A stretch of 56,547 nucleotides of DNA from Verrucomicrobiales bacterium (GTDB lineage Bacteria > Verrucomicrobiota > Verrucomicrobiia > Limisphaerales > UBA9464). Location: positions 1 through 56,547 of the forward strand of contig SYMJ01000129.1 in assembly GCA_005805505.1 (NCBI GenBank). Reading direction: 5' to 3'. Of the stretch, positions 29,656 to 39,322 are shown piece by piece. Position numbers and translations under genes: made by a program. Numbering within the stretch: the first letter of the stretch is position 1; every line of letters starts with the position of its first letter. The notes under the pieces were generated by a model, which was not told the DNA's origin, ran no database searches, and worked only from the letters and a program-made list of their open reading frames with translations.

Positions 29656-32600
29656 TCAGCCCTTGGTGATCATTTCATCGAGGTTGAACAGGGCCCGTGA
29701 CAGGGCCGACCAGGCGGCGCGTTCTTCGATGGAAGAACCCTCACCGGGTCCGGCCACCGCGGCCGCATCCAACTCATGAGCCTGGAAACGCTGGAGTTGG
29801 TTTTTCCAGAAAGTTTCGAGGGCATGAAGCTCGGTTTCGGTTGGGGGGCGAGTCATGCAGCGTTGAAATGCGTTCTGGATGCGTTGGGACACCGTTCCCG
29901 ATTGCCGGGCCAGGTCTCGACCCATGGCCTGGGAGACCTCAATGAAGAAGACGTCATTGAGCAGAGTGAGCGCCTGCAGGGGGGTGTTGGAGGTCTCGCG
30001 CCGGGCGATGCAGGATTCACCAGTGGGGGCATCGAAGGTGTTGAATAGGGCAAAGGGAGCCGTCCGCTTGGCGAAGGTGTAGAGGCTGCGACGGTAGCGG
30101 TTCTGACCCTCGCTGGTCGGCCAAGACGATCCGCCCCACGCGGCCTCCATGACCCCGGAAGGCTGGGGCGGGTACACCCCAGGCCCGCCCATGGCGTCCG
30201 AGAGTAGCCCGCTGGCCTTGAGAGCGGCATCGCGTATGACCTCCGCATCGAGGCGAACCGAGGGTCCGCGGGAGAGCCAGCGATTGTCCGGGTCGCGGGC
30301 CAGTGAGTCCGGCCGGGTTCGCGAGGACTGCCGGTAGGTGGCGCTCAGGGCGATTTGCTTATGAAGTCGCTTGAGAGACCAACCGTTTCGCATGAAATCC
30401 ATGGCCAACCAATCGAGCAGCTCGGGATGGCTGGGGCTGTCTCCTTGATAGCCGAAGTCCTCTGAGGTTCGAACCAAACCCTTGCCGAAGAAGGCCTGCC
30501 ACTGGCGATTGACGGTGACTCGCGCCGTCAGGGGATTGTTGGTGGATACGAGCCACCGTGCCAGGCCGAGGCGGTTGCGGGGTAGCTCGGCCGGAAATGG
30601 GGAGATGACCGAGAGGACACCGGGTTCCACGCGTTCGGCGGGCTGAAGGTATTCGCCGCGGCGGTGGAGGAAGGTAGGGCGAGGGTTCTCCGGTGGGCGC
30701 TCTTTCAAGACTAGGGTGGTCTTCGGAGTCAGGGGTTGTCGCAGTTGGGCGATGCGTTTCTGCGACTCGGCCAGTTCTGGAGTGGTCAAGAGGAAGTGAC
30801 GGCGGAGTCGGGCTCTCTGAGATTCGGCCAGCGAGGCGTCCGGCGCGATGAGCAAGGGTTCCAGTTCTGCGGGAAGATCCCGCGCGGAGGCTCCACCCGG
30901 GTGGGTGGTGACCGAAATCCGGAAACGTCCCAGAGAACAGGCGTAGTGCCGCCCAAAGAGCAGGGAAAGCTTGAGGTCGGCATTGCCCAGGATTGGCGCC
31001 TCGGGAATAAAGACCGCCTCATGCCGCTGGCCCTCGCGGCCCGCGGTGGACCAGCCGGTTTGCGGGTCGCCATCGACAGCCAACGCCGCCGTGGCCTCAG
31101 ATCCGAAGGCGTTTTTACCGAAGCTTTGCGAGGAGGACTTCCAGCGGACGGGCTGGCCGCCTGCGCTGAGGCTCAATTCGCCCAGAAAGAAATCTCCCTT
31201 CGGACCTTCATAATAGGCCAGGCCCGGCCCGTTCTTGGGCAGTCGCGGATCGGGCAGAACTTCCAATCGGACGGCGGTGATGGGTTCGGGCGGCGCGGTG
31301 AAAGCGAGTTGGTAGGTGTCACTCTTGCTGATGTCGCCGCTGGCAAAGACCGAGGCGTCTTCTTGGACGGTGAGCAGCGGGAGGTTGGAGGTCGCGGCCG
31401 TCGGACGCAGGGGAGTCCAACGGATGGCCGTCTCTCGCGCTTTGCCGAGCCATTTTTGGAATGCAGCCTCTGCGGCGGCCTTGCGCCGTTCCGCCAAGGG
31501 GCGAGGATCGGAGGTCGGTCGGCCCAAGCGAATCCGGGGACGGCCGATCAGGTGTTGAGCGGCCTGCTGGTGTTCCAGAGTGATTTCGAAGCGGATGCCC
31601 GAGGGAAAGGCGACCTCCTTCTGAAACTGGACACTGAGGTGGTGTTCCCGGTTAAGCCGGTCGCCACCCACGTCGACAGCCCAACCGGTTTGGAGTTGGT
31701 CATCAATGGCATTGGCCGCCGGAAAGCCCGACTGCTCTACGTCGGATTGGGCATGGGCAAGAGCGATCTTTTGAACCTGATCCGGGGCATCCAGCGGCGC
31801 GGCCGAAACCCGCAGTTCACTCAGGACGAAGTTTCCATGAGCCACGCGTCCGGGTCCTTTTTTGGGGAGAGCTTCGTCGAGCAGGGTTTCCAAGCGGAGT
31901 CGGTCGATGTGGGTGTCCCGCGTGGTCACGACGAGAGTGAGGGTGTCGGTGTCTGGCGGCGTTCCGGTGAAGAGGGCTGAGTGATCTTTGAGAGCGCTCA
32001 CGGGCGATCCCTTCAGGGACCGGGCCTCGATTAGGGTGGGAGTGAACCACACGGTTTCTTCGATTGGGAACCGCTCTGCCAGGGTTGCTGTCAGGGCCTC
32101 TGCTTCGGCCAATCGGGCCTGATGGCGCGCCTCTTCAGAAGGCTCCACGAGGTCCATGTCGGGTTCGTCGGCATTGTTCAGGAAGGCCATCAACTGATAA
32201 TACTCCCGGTGCGGGATAGGGTCGTATTTGTGAGTGTGGCATTGGGCACACCCGACGGTGAGACCCAACCACGTGGTGCCAGTGGTGGCTACCCGATCGG
32301 TCATGGCATGGAAACGGAACTCGAGCGGATCGATCCCGCCCTCTTCATTGAGCATGGTGTTCCGGTGGAAACCGGTGGCGATGCGCTGGTCCGGCGTGGC
32401 GTTGGGCAGGAGGTCCCCCGCGAGTTGTTCCAGAGTGAACTGGTCGAAGGGCATGTCGGCATTGAGAGAGCGAATTACCCAATCGCGCCAAGGCCAGATG
32501 CTTCGGGTGCGATCCTTTTCGTACCCGTTGGTGTCGGCGTAGCGGGCCAGATCCATCCAGCGTCGGCCCCAGCGTTCACCGTAGCGAGGGGAAGCCAAGA

Positions 32601-33267
32601 GTTGGTCCACCCAGTGTTCGTAGCCTGCGTCGCTGGGGTCCTTCAAAAAGGCTTCTACTTCGGCGGGGGTGGGAGGCAGGCCTGTCAGGTCGAGAGAGAC
32701 GCGGCGAGCCAGGGCGTGCGGGTCGGCCGCTTCGGCAGGAGCAACTCCGTGTTGCTGCAATCGTTGGAGCACGAATTGATCGATCGCGTTGCGTGCCCAC
32801 GAGGTGTTATCGACCTGGGGAGGTGTTACAAATTTGGGTCGCTGGAAGGCCCAGTGAGGGACGTACTCGGCACCGGCGGCGATCCAAGCCTCCAGGGTCT
32901 TCTTTTCTTTGTCCGTTAGCGGCTGCCGGGTGCTCGGCGGTGGCATTACCTCGTCCGGGTCTCGGGAATGAATCCGAGTTACGAGCTCGCTGGAGTGAGG
33001 TTTGCCGGGGACCAGTGCCACCGCTCCAGATTTGGCGGGTTGGAGGGCCGCATCGCGGACATCAAGACGCAGGTTGCTCTTGCGCGACAGGTCGTCGGGT
33101 CCGTGGCATTTGAAGCAATGCTGGGAGAGGATCGGTCGGACCTCAGTGGAAAAATCGGGGCCGCCCGTTGGGCTTGCTGCCAGGTTAAGACACAGGCTCA
33201 GAGCCAGTGCGGCCCGCGCAATCCACCCACAGAGGGATCCCGGTTTTGACAGTCGGCGATGTTCCAC
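29656..33267 (-). CDS. PSD1 / planctomycete-type cytochrome C domain protein (DUF1549 + DUF1553)
   Basis: [31 protein letters not shown] heme site; [22 protein letters not shown] (DUF1549); [57 protein letters not shown] (DUF1553). Upstream of and co-directional with the DUF1501 gene. Confidence 0.92.
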   Translation of the reverse strand: MEHRRLSKPGSLCGWIARAALALSLCLNLAASPTGGPDFSTEVRPILSQHCFKCHGPDDLSRKSNLRLDVRDAALQPAKSGAVALVPGKPHSSELVTRIHSRDPDEVMPPPSTRQPLTDKEKKTLEAWIAAGAEYVPHWAFQRPKFVTPPQVDNTSWARNAIDQFVLQRLQQHGVAPAEAADPHALARRVSLDLTGLPPTPAEVEAFLKDPSDAGYEHWVDQLLASPRYGERWGRRWMDLARYADTNGYEKDRTRSIWPWRDWVIRSLNADMPFDQFTLEQLAGDLLPNATPDQRIATGFHRNTMLNEEGGIDPLEFRFHAMTDRVATTGTTWLGLTVGCAQCHTHKYDPIPHREYYQLMAFLNNADEPDMDLVEPSEEARHQARLAEAEALTATLAERFPIEETVWFTPTLIEARSLKGSPVSALKDHSALFTGTPPDTDTLTLVVTTRDTHIDRLRLETLLDEALPKKGPGRVAHGNFVLSELRVSAAPLDAPDQVQKIALAHAQSDVEQSGFPAANAIDDQLQTGWAVDVGGDRLNREHHLSVQFQKEVAFPSGIRFEITLEHQQAAQHLIGRPRIRLGRPTSDPRPLAERRKAAAEAAFQKWLGKARETAIRWTPLRPTAATSNLPLLTVQEDASVFASGDISKSDTYQLAFTAPPEPITAVRLEVLPDPRLPKNGPGLAYYEGPKGDFFLGELSLSAGGQPVRWKSSSQSFGKNAFGSEATAALAVDGDPQTGWSTAGREGQRHEAVFIPEAPILGNADLKLSLLFGRHYACSLGRFRISVTTHPGGASARDLPAELEPLLIAPDASLAESQRARLRRHFLLTTPELAESQKRIAQLRQPLTPKTTLVLKERPPENPRPTFLHRRGEYLQPAERVEPGVLSVISPFPAELPRNRLGLARWLVSTNNPLTARVTVNRQWQAFFGKGLVRTSEDFGYQGDSPSHPELLDWLAMDFMRNGWSLKRLHKQIALSATYRQSSRTRPDSLARDPDNRWLSRGPSVRLDAEVIRDAALKASGLLSDAMGGPGVYPPQPSGVMEAAWGGSSWPTSEGQNRYRRSLYTFAKRTAPFALFNTFDAPTGESCIARRETSNTPLQALTLLNDVFFIEVSQAMGRDLARQSGTVSQRIQNAFQRCMTRPPTETELHALETFWKNQLQRFQAHELDAAAVAGPGEGSSIEERAAWSALSRALFNLDEMITKG

Positions 33268-33470
33268 GGTTCTTGAGACGATGGAACCCCTTGCAAAAGT
33301 CAGACCAGCAGAAAGTTCTGTGTCCCTCTTAAAAACAAGCCTGAGCCAGAACGACGGGTTTAATTGAATCGTTCCAGCGAAGTTCTGTTCATGGGCACGT
33401 GTTTCTGGCGGTGCGATGCATCGGTGGAGGTGCTTTGACCCGGGCTAGAGAGTTGGTGCAGGGTGAAGCC

Positions 33471-35735
33471 ATGCGTGTGATTCGTTTCATGTTCGTGCTC
33501 TTTGCACTCGGGTGGACGGCCTGGTCCGCCTCGATCCCAGACTTTGTCCGATTGGCTCAAGATCGGCACGGGGCTGCCGGTGAGAGTGCGGCCCGCTTTC
33601 TGGCTGAACACATGACCGAGAGCGACCGATCGAATCTCAGCAACGAGTTTCTGCTGGAGAATCTCGATTTGGCCTTCCGGGCCCGAAAGGAATTTCCCTG
33701 GGCCACCCAGGTGCCCGAGGCGGTGTTTTTGAATGACGTATTGCCGTACGCGGTTTTCGACGAACCCCGGGACCCCTGGCGCGCCGAGTTGTTGGCCTTG
33801 TCGCGAGACCTGGTGAAGGACGCTCATTCGGCCAGCGAAGCGGCCCAGGCTCTCAACCGACAGCTCTTCAAGTTGGTCAACGTTCACTACAACACCGGAC
33901 GCAAGCGCCCCAATCAAAGCCTGAAGGAATCCAAGGCCCTCAGCAAAGCGACGTGCACCGGCTTGTCCATTATTCTCGTCGAAGCCTGTCGATCGGTGGG
34001 TATTCCGGCCCGGGCCGTGGGAACCCCGATGTGGACCAATGAACGGGGAAACCATACGTGGGTGGAGATTTGGGACGGCGACTGGCATTTCGCCGGGGCT
34101 GACGAGTATGACGCCGGCGGATTGGATCGGGGATGGTTTGTTGGAGACGCCTCAAAGGCCCGGGCCAACGAACCTCGCCATTCCATTTATGCCACCTCCT
34201 GGAAGCGCGAGGGGTCGTCCTTTCCGATGGTGTGGGCCCGCAACAGCACAGACGTTGCAGCAGTCAACGTCACCGCGCGGTATGCCAAGGCCGATGCTGC
34301 GCCGGTCGAGATCGCCGCGCTCGGAGTCCGCTTGTGGGACCGTTCCGGCGGAACTCGACTCTCGGCCAAGGTGTGTGTGCTCGATGGCGTGCGGCGATCG
34401 TGCGCTCTGGCCGACACCAAGTCCGGTACAGCCGACCTGAACGACATGCCGCGCTTCAGTCTGGCTCCGGGAGCGCAAGGTTGGCTTCGCTTCACCGTTG
34501 GTGCCGAGGTGCGGGAGATGTCTTTTGGTCCTCTGGCTTCAGGAGAATCGACAGTCGACGCCCGCTGGCCCGAGTTGATCCCCGCCTCGGCGACCGTGGA
34601 CGCGCTGCGCGAGTGGCTTGATTTGCCGTCCAATCGGCGTCCGGCGGAGGCTCAGGTGTTGTCCCAGGCGCTGTCGAAGACCGAGGCCGAGCGCGTGCTG
34701 CCTATGGTGGCGGCCGACCGCATGGCAGAATTGGTGGCCGAGCGGACTCCCGAGCTCGAAAAAAAGGAGTTGGTGCTCGAGGGCAAAACACTCCGGTGGT
34801 TGGAGAAGGAGTTTGGCAAGGCACCAGCCGGTCAGCGGAGCTTGTGGATTTCCATGCACGGGGGCGGTGGGGCACCCAAGGCGGTGAATGACCAACAGTG
34901 GCAGAACCAGATTCGCCTGTACGAGCCCAGCGAGGGATTTTACATCGCTCCTCGGGCTCCCACGGATTCTTGGAATTTGTGGCATGAGGGACACATCGAT
35001 CCGATGTTCCAGCGCCTCATCGACGACTATGTCGCGGTGCGGGGGGTGAGTCCGGATCGGGTTTATTTGATGGGTTATTCAGCTGGCGGTGACGGAGTCT
35101 GGCAGTTGGCCCCCCGCATGGCCGATCGATTTGCGGCCGCCTCCATGATGGCTGGGCATCCCAATGAGGCATCGCTTCTGGGACTTCGAAATTTGCCCTT
35201 CGCCATCTTCATGGGTGGCAACGATGCGGCCTACAACCGCAACCGTATCGCCGCTGAACGTGGGGCCGAACTCGACCGGCTCGCCCGCGAGGATTCTGGC
35301 GGGTACATCCATCAGGTAAAGATCTACGAGGGATTGGGCCATTGGATGAATCGTAAGGATGCCGAAGCAGTTCCCTGGATGGCGGGTTTTGTTCGCAATG
35401 CCTGGCCCAAAAAAATCGTCTGGCAGCAGGACGATGTGGTCCAACGCCGCTTCTATTGGCTCCAAGTACCTGCCGAAATTACCCTTCAGGAGCGCGCCAA
35501 GATTGTGGCCTCGGTGCAGGGACAAGAGATCCAGTTGGAGGGACAAGTTCCGGCCAGCTTCCGCCTGCGTCTGTCGGATCGGTTGCTCGATCTGGATCGC
35601 CCAGTGCGGGTGGTCGCCAACGGTAAGGAGTGGTTTTCTGGCAAGGTCACCCGACAGGCTCGAGTGTTTCTTGCCTCACTCGAAGAACGGGCTGACCCGA
35701 TTTCTGCCGCGAGTGCCTGGGTGGATATGAAGTGA
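33471..35735 (+). CDS. Secreted transglutaminase-like / alpha-beta hydrolase (esterase-like) fusion protein
   Basis: Signal peptide MRVIRFMFVLFALGWTAWSA; transglutaminase-like SKATCTGLSIILVEACRSVGIPARAVG...NHTWVEIWDGDWHFAGADEYD; hydrolase with HGGGG, GYSAGGDG, GGNDAAYN, GLGHWMN. Confidence 0.82.
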   Translation: MRVIRFMFVLFALGWTAWSASIPDFVRLAQDRHGAAGESAARFLAEHMTESDRSNLSNEFLLENLDLAFRARKEFPWATQVPEAVFLNDVLPYAVFDEPRDPWRAELLALSRDLVKDAHSASEAAQALNRQLFKLVNVHYNTGRKRPNQSLKESKALSKATCTGLSIILVEACRSVGIPARAVGTPMWTNERGNHTWVEIWDGDWHFAGADEYDAGGLDRGWFVGDASKARANEPRHSIYATSWKREGSSFPMVWARNSTDVAAVNVTARYAKADAAPVEIAALGVRLWDRSGGTRLSAKVCVLDGVRRSCALADTKSGTADLNDMPRFSLAPGAQGWLRFTVGAEVREMSFGPLASGESTVDARWPELIPASATVDALREWLDLPSNRRPAEAQVLSQALSKTEAERVLPMVAADRMAELVAERTPELEKKELVLEGKTLRWLEKEFGKAPAGQRSLWISMHGGGGAPKAVNDQQWQNQIRLYEPSEGFYIAPRAPTDSWNLWHEGHIDPMFQRLIDDYVAVRGVSPDRVYLMGYSAGGDGVWQLAPRMADRFAAASMMAGHPNEASLLGLRNLPFAIFMGGNDAAYNRNRIAAERGAELDRLAREDSGGYIHQVKIYEGLGHWMNRKDAEAVPWMAGFVRNAWPKKIVWQQDDVVQRRFYWLQVPAEITLQERAKIVASVQGQEIQLEGQVPASFRLRLSDRLLDLDRPVRVVANGKEWFSGKVTRQARVFLASLEERADPISAASAWVDMK

Positions 35736-35749
35736 GGTGAAAGCCCCGC

Positions 35750-36886
35750 CTACACCTGCGGGCAATAGACACGGGGCAGGCGGGCCCGGAAACCCGCCAG
35801 CACGTCGTAGGTGACTGTGCCGCTCAGTCGGGCTAGTTCCTGGACCGTGATGCAGTCGGTGCCTTGCATGCCGAGCAGGACTGTTTCGTCACCTAGTTGC
35901 GCCTCGGGGACATCGGCGAGATCGATCATTAGGGCGTCCATGGTGACACCGCCCACAATGGGGACTCGGCGTCCATGCAGGAGGGCCTGCCCTTGATTGC
36001 GGAGTCGCGGATAGCCGTCGCCATAACCCACTGAAAGGACGCCGATGCGGCTCGGGCGTTCGGCCCGCCAGCGCATGCCATAGCCCACCGTGTCGCCGAT
36101 TTCGAGTTCCTGAATAGCGGTGAGTCGGGCTCGCAAGGACAACACGGGAAGGACGCCCTCCAGACGGCGGCAGACTTCTGACGGATAGACCCCCTGGGCC
36201 AACAGGCCGACGCGGACGCGGTTAAAATGAGCGTCCGGCAGATCGAGTACGCCGCCAGAATTGCAGTGGTGGATCCACTGCGGTCGGATGTCCTGGGCCG
36301 ACAGGCACTTCAGCACCCCTTCGAATCGCTGGGATTGGGTGCGGGCGAAGCCTTTGTCGAGTTCATCGCTTTGGGCGAAATGGCTCAACGCCCCACGAAA
36401 TTCCAAGGCGGGCAACGTCTTCAGTATCGGTCCCCAAGAATCCACGTTCCTCCACGAAAACCCAAACCGGTTCATGCCGGTGTTGACCTTGAGGTGGATG
36501 GGCACCGGTCGCCCTCGGGTTCGGCCCGCGTGCGAGAAGGCCTCGGCCATTTCCACGGAACCGACGCAGGGTTCGAGGTCCAGTTCCAGCACGTGCGGCA
36601 CCTCGTCGGCCAGGCGTTCCCCCAGCAGCAGAATTGGGGCGGTAATGCCCGCGTCGCGGAGTTCCTGGGCTTCTCCGAGAGTGAAGACTGCCAGGGAATC
36701 GGCGTGATGATCGAGCGCCACCCGGGCGGCCTCGACGGCACCGAGTCCATAGGCGTTGTCCTTGGCCACAAACATCAAGCTCACCGAAGCGGGGACTTCG
36801 CGGCGGAGGATCTCCCAATTGCGGGCCAACTGTTCGAGGTCAACCTGGACCCAGGCGGAACGGGGGCGACAAACGGTGGACTTCAT
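35750..36886 (-). CDS. alr: Alanine racemase
   Basis: PLP-lysine region SLMFVAKDNAYGLGA, VGYGMRW, GVLSVGYGDGYPR, MDALMIDLADVPEAQLGDETVLLG; start MKSTVC at 36886 gives an ATGA overlap with the upstream gene. Confidence 0.9.
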   Translation of the reverse strand: MKSTVCRPRSAWVQVDLEQLARNWEILRREVPASVSLMFVAKDNAYGLGAVEAARVALDHHADSLAVFTLGEAQELRDAGITAPILLLGERLADEVPHVLELDLEPCVGSVEMAEAFSHAGRTRGRPVPIHLKVNTGMNRFGFSWRNVDSWGPILKTLPALEFRGALSHFAQSDELDKGFARTQSQRFEGVLKCLSAQDIRPQWIHHCNSGGVLDLPDAHFNRVRVGLLAQGVYPSEVCRRLEGVLPVLSLRARLTAIQELEIGDTVGYGMRWRAERPSRIGVLSVGYGDGYPRLRNQGQALLHGRRVPIVGGVTMDALMIDLADVPEAQLGDETVLLGMQGTDCITVQELARLSGTVTYDVLAGFRARLPRVYCPQV

Positions 36887-38154
36887 GGGTTGCCGGGCGG
36901 CCAAAGCGATTGGCCCACATCGGTTCGGTAGTAGCTGCCAAGGGATCGAATCTTACGGATGTCGCTGTAGGCGTTGCGAATGGCTTCGTCCATCGATCCG
37001 GCCAGGGCCGTGATATCCGCAATACGGTGGCCAGTGGCCTCCAGTCCGCCCAGCGCTGACTCGGCCACCTCTTGCCACCAGACATCACCCTGAAAGGCCC
37101 CGTCGACCGTCACCGGCACCCGCGGTCCGGTGAGTTGGGTGAAGGGATAACCGTAGCCCGCCAGAGTCAGGTTGCATCCGAACTCGCGGCCGCTCCGCCA
37201 ACGGGGACTCAGGGGCAACCCCAGCGCGCAGCGGCCGAAGGTGTCCAGCGGGTTAGCCAGCATGGCGGCGATCATAGGACCGCTGGTGACGCCCAATCGC
37301 ACATTGTACTCGAGCACATGCCAGCGCTCCTCATGGCGGATGGCGGTCACTTGCACGGGGCCGCTGAATCCGACCTCGCGGAACCACGGGCGCAGGGGTT
37401 CCAGGAGTTCTTTGGCAAGGCCGTAGCGGTCGCCCGGATCGCATTCCACGAGCCCACCCAGTGGGGCTCCAGCGACGATGCCGAGGTTCCCGTCGAAGGC
37501 CCGTTTGTATTCTTGATTGGTGACCAACGAGTAGATTTCACCGTCGCTCACCAGCGCGATATGCCCGGCTTCGCGTCGTCCGAGGTATTCTTGGAGAAAA
37601 ATCCCCTCGGCGTCATCGATCCGAGGCAACCAGGCCAGGGTGTCCTCCGGTGTCTCACACACGATGGTGTGGATCGGGCTGGTGGGGGAACACAGGGGAT
37701 TCTTGACCACAAATGGGCGGCCCTCCCGCCGCACCAGAGCCTCGGCTTCCGCCCGCGTGGGAATGAGGTGCGATCGCGGGAATGGGATGCCGGTCTGGCG
37801 GCAGAGTTCTCGGGCGAAATCGCGCTCCCGCTCCAAGCGTAATCCTTCGCCGGTCGGGCAGAGTATGGGAATTCCCAGGCCGAGGAGTTCTGCAGTCCAT
37901 GGGCGAAGTGCCCATTCCAGCGACATGGGAATGAGGAAGTCGGGTCGCCGTTCACGGAATCCTGGGCAGGGGTTGGGCACCTCGACGCTAGAAACGCAGG
38001 GGCCTTCCTGAAGGGGGCCATAATGTGCGTAGTCCCGGGTCAAGTAGGCCGTGACCTCGCCACCGTCTCCGCGGAGGTGGCGCATGAGCGCTTGGGTAAA
38101 TGCCCCGACTCCCAGCAGGGCTACCCGTTTGAATGTCAGTTCACTTGCATCCAT
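36883..38154 (-). CDS. PurD-like ATP-grasp protein (phosphoribosylamine-glycine ligase family, diverged)
   Basis: PurD-like order: VALLGVGAFTQAL, KNPLCSPTSPIHT, IFLQEYLGRREAGHIALVSDGEIYSLVTNQEYKRAFDGN, VLEYNVRLGVTSGPMIAAML. The canonical GPNTGGMG segment is not recognisable. Confidence 0.7.
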   Translation of the reverse strand: MDASELTFKRVALLGVGAFTQALMRHLRGDGGEVTAYLTRDYAHYGPLQEGPCVSSVEVPNPCPGFRERRPDFLIPMSLEWALRPWTAELLGLGIPILCPTGEGLRLERERDFARELCRQTGIPFPRSHLIPTRAEAEALVRREGRPFVVKNPLCSPTSPIHTIVCETPEDTLAWLPRIDDAEGIFLQEYLGRREAGHIALVSDGEIYSLVTNQEYKRAFDGNLGIVAGAPLGGLVECDPGDRYGLAKELLEPLRPWFREVGFSGPVQVTAIRHEERWHVLEYNVRLGVTSGPMIAAMLANPLDTFGRCALGLPLSPRWRSGREFGCNLTLAGYGYPFTQLTGPRVPVTVDGAFQGDVWWQEVAESALGGLEATGHRIADITALAGSMDEAIRNAYSDIRKIRSLGSYYRTDVGQSLWPPGNP

Positions 38155-38270
38155 GCCATCGATCAAGACCGTCAACGGTTCGGCTCAAGACCCCGGTTGA
38201 AAAGCAGGAAGATGCCCTGACGCACACTTTTCATTCTTCGCTAAATCCCGAGTGAGTTGACGGACCGGTG

Positions 38271-38310
38271 GAACGCCGGGTCGAGGGACCCATCCTACAA
38301 GGTGAGCTCG
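38271..38310 (+). repeat. 40-bp repeat upstream of the prepilin gene (copy 1)
   Basis: GAACGCCGGGTCGAGGGACCCATCCTACAAGGTGAGCTCG, 35/40 identical to 39157-39196. Confidence 0.8.
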
Positions 38311-38391
38311 TTTGACGAACGGAATACGCTGGAACACGGGATTGACGGGTCGGCTTGGATTGCCTCTTCTGGTCCTAGTCCCACCATTGCT

Positions 38392-39138
38392 ATGAAGCTA
38401 TCCACTCATCTGCACAGTCGCGCCCGTGCGGGTTTCACTCTCATCGAGTTGCTGGTGGTCATTGCCATCATCGCTATTCTGGCCGGCATGCTCCTGCCAG
38501 CTTTGGCGCGAGCCAAGAGCAAGTCGTTGACGATCAGTTGCAATAATAACCAGCGCCAGATGGGACTGGGACTGCACATGTACGCCGACGACAATCGGGA
38601 CAATTACCCCGTGTACAACGATTGGGGAACTCTGGGCGGCAAGAAGGGGGTCATGTCGCTGCACGGTGGGTTGACGGGTGCCACCAACCGACCGCTGAAC
38701 ATTTACGTTCCAGCCTTCGCGGCGTTTAAGTGTCCAGCTGACAAGGGGGATTCGCTGTGGAAGAGCACGTTTCCGAAAGGTACCCGCAGTTGCTACGACG
38801 CCTGGGGCAATAGCTATCTGACGGTTTGGTCGGTGGAAACCTTGCGGGTGAAGCATGTCACGGGGGATTCCTCCAATCCGGGTGCTCCTCAAGGCCGACC
38901 CATCAAGACGAGCGAGATTGCTCTTGGGCCCTCGAACAAGCTGATCCAGGGGGACTGGCCCTGGTGGGCCGATCGCGACAAGAACGACATCGCCAGTCAG
39001 TGGCACAACGTGAAGGGACAGTACCGCTTCAACGTGCTGTGGGGCGATGGGCACACCGACTTCTTCCGCTTCCCTAAAGAGGCCTCTCAGTGGAACTACA
39101 CAGGCCCCGCGCCGGACCCCAACTTTACTTGGTGGTGA
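38392..39138 (+). CDS. Prepilin-type N-terminal cleavage/methylation domain protein (pseudopilin-like)
   Basis: [33 protein letters not shown] type IV pilin-like leader; C-terminal [14 protein letters not shown] typical of Verrucomicrobia/Planctomycetes prepilin-like proteins. Confidence 0.92.
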   Translation: MKLSTHLHSRARAGFTLIELLVVIAIIAILAGMLLPALARAKSKSLTISCNNNQRQMGLGLHMYADDNRDNYPVYNDWGTLGGKKGVMSLHGGLTGATNRPLNIYVPAFAAFKCPADKGDSLWKSTFPKGTRSCYDAWGNSYLTVWSVETLRVKHVTGDSSNPGAPQGRPIKTSEIALGPSNKLIQGDWPWWADRDKNDIASQWHNVKGQYRFNVLWGDGHTDFFRFPKEASQWNYTGPAPDPNFTWW

Positions 39139-39156
39139 GCGGTGGTTTTTGGGCGG

Positions 39157-39196
39157 GAACGCCGGGTCGGGGGACCCGGCCTACAGGGTGAGCCCG
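39157..39196 (+). repeat. 40-bp repeat downstream of the prepilin gene (copy 2)
   Basis: GAACGCCGGGTCGGGGGACCCGGCCTACAGGGTGAGCCCG; contains perfect hairpin GCCGGGTC-GGGG-GACCCGGC (39161-39180). Confidence 0.8.
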
Positions 39197-39218
39197 TAGG
39201 CTGGGCGGTGTGCTGTAG

Positions 39219-39282
39219 GCCCGGTGCCTGCACCGGGCGGTCTGAGGGTTCGGTATCCTCACCGGGCCACACGGGGTGTGGC
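39219..39282. repeat. Two further intergenic hairpins after the prepilin gene
   Basis: GCCCGGTGC-CT-GCACCGGGC (39219-39238, 9-bp stem) and GCCACAC-GGG-GTGTGGC (39266-39282, 7-bp stem). Confidence 0.75.
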
Positions 39283-39322
39283 GTCGGTTGGGGAGCACGG
39301 CAGGCGGCGAGGCCGGGATTGG

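Noticed and set aside
30736-31980. 414-aa plus-strand ORF antisense to the PSD1 gene
   Set aside because: Shadow ORF of a clear PSD1 coding region; no motif.
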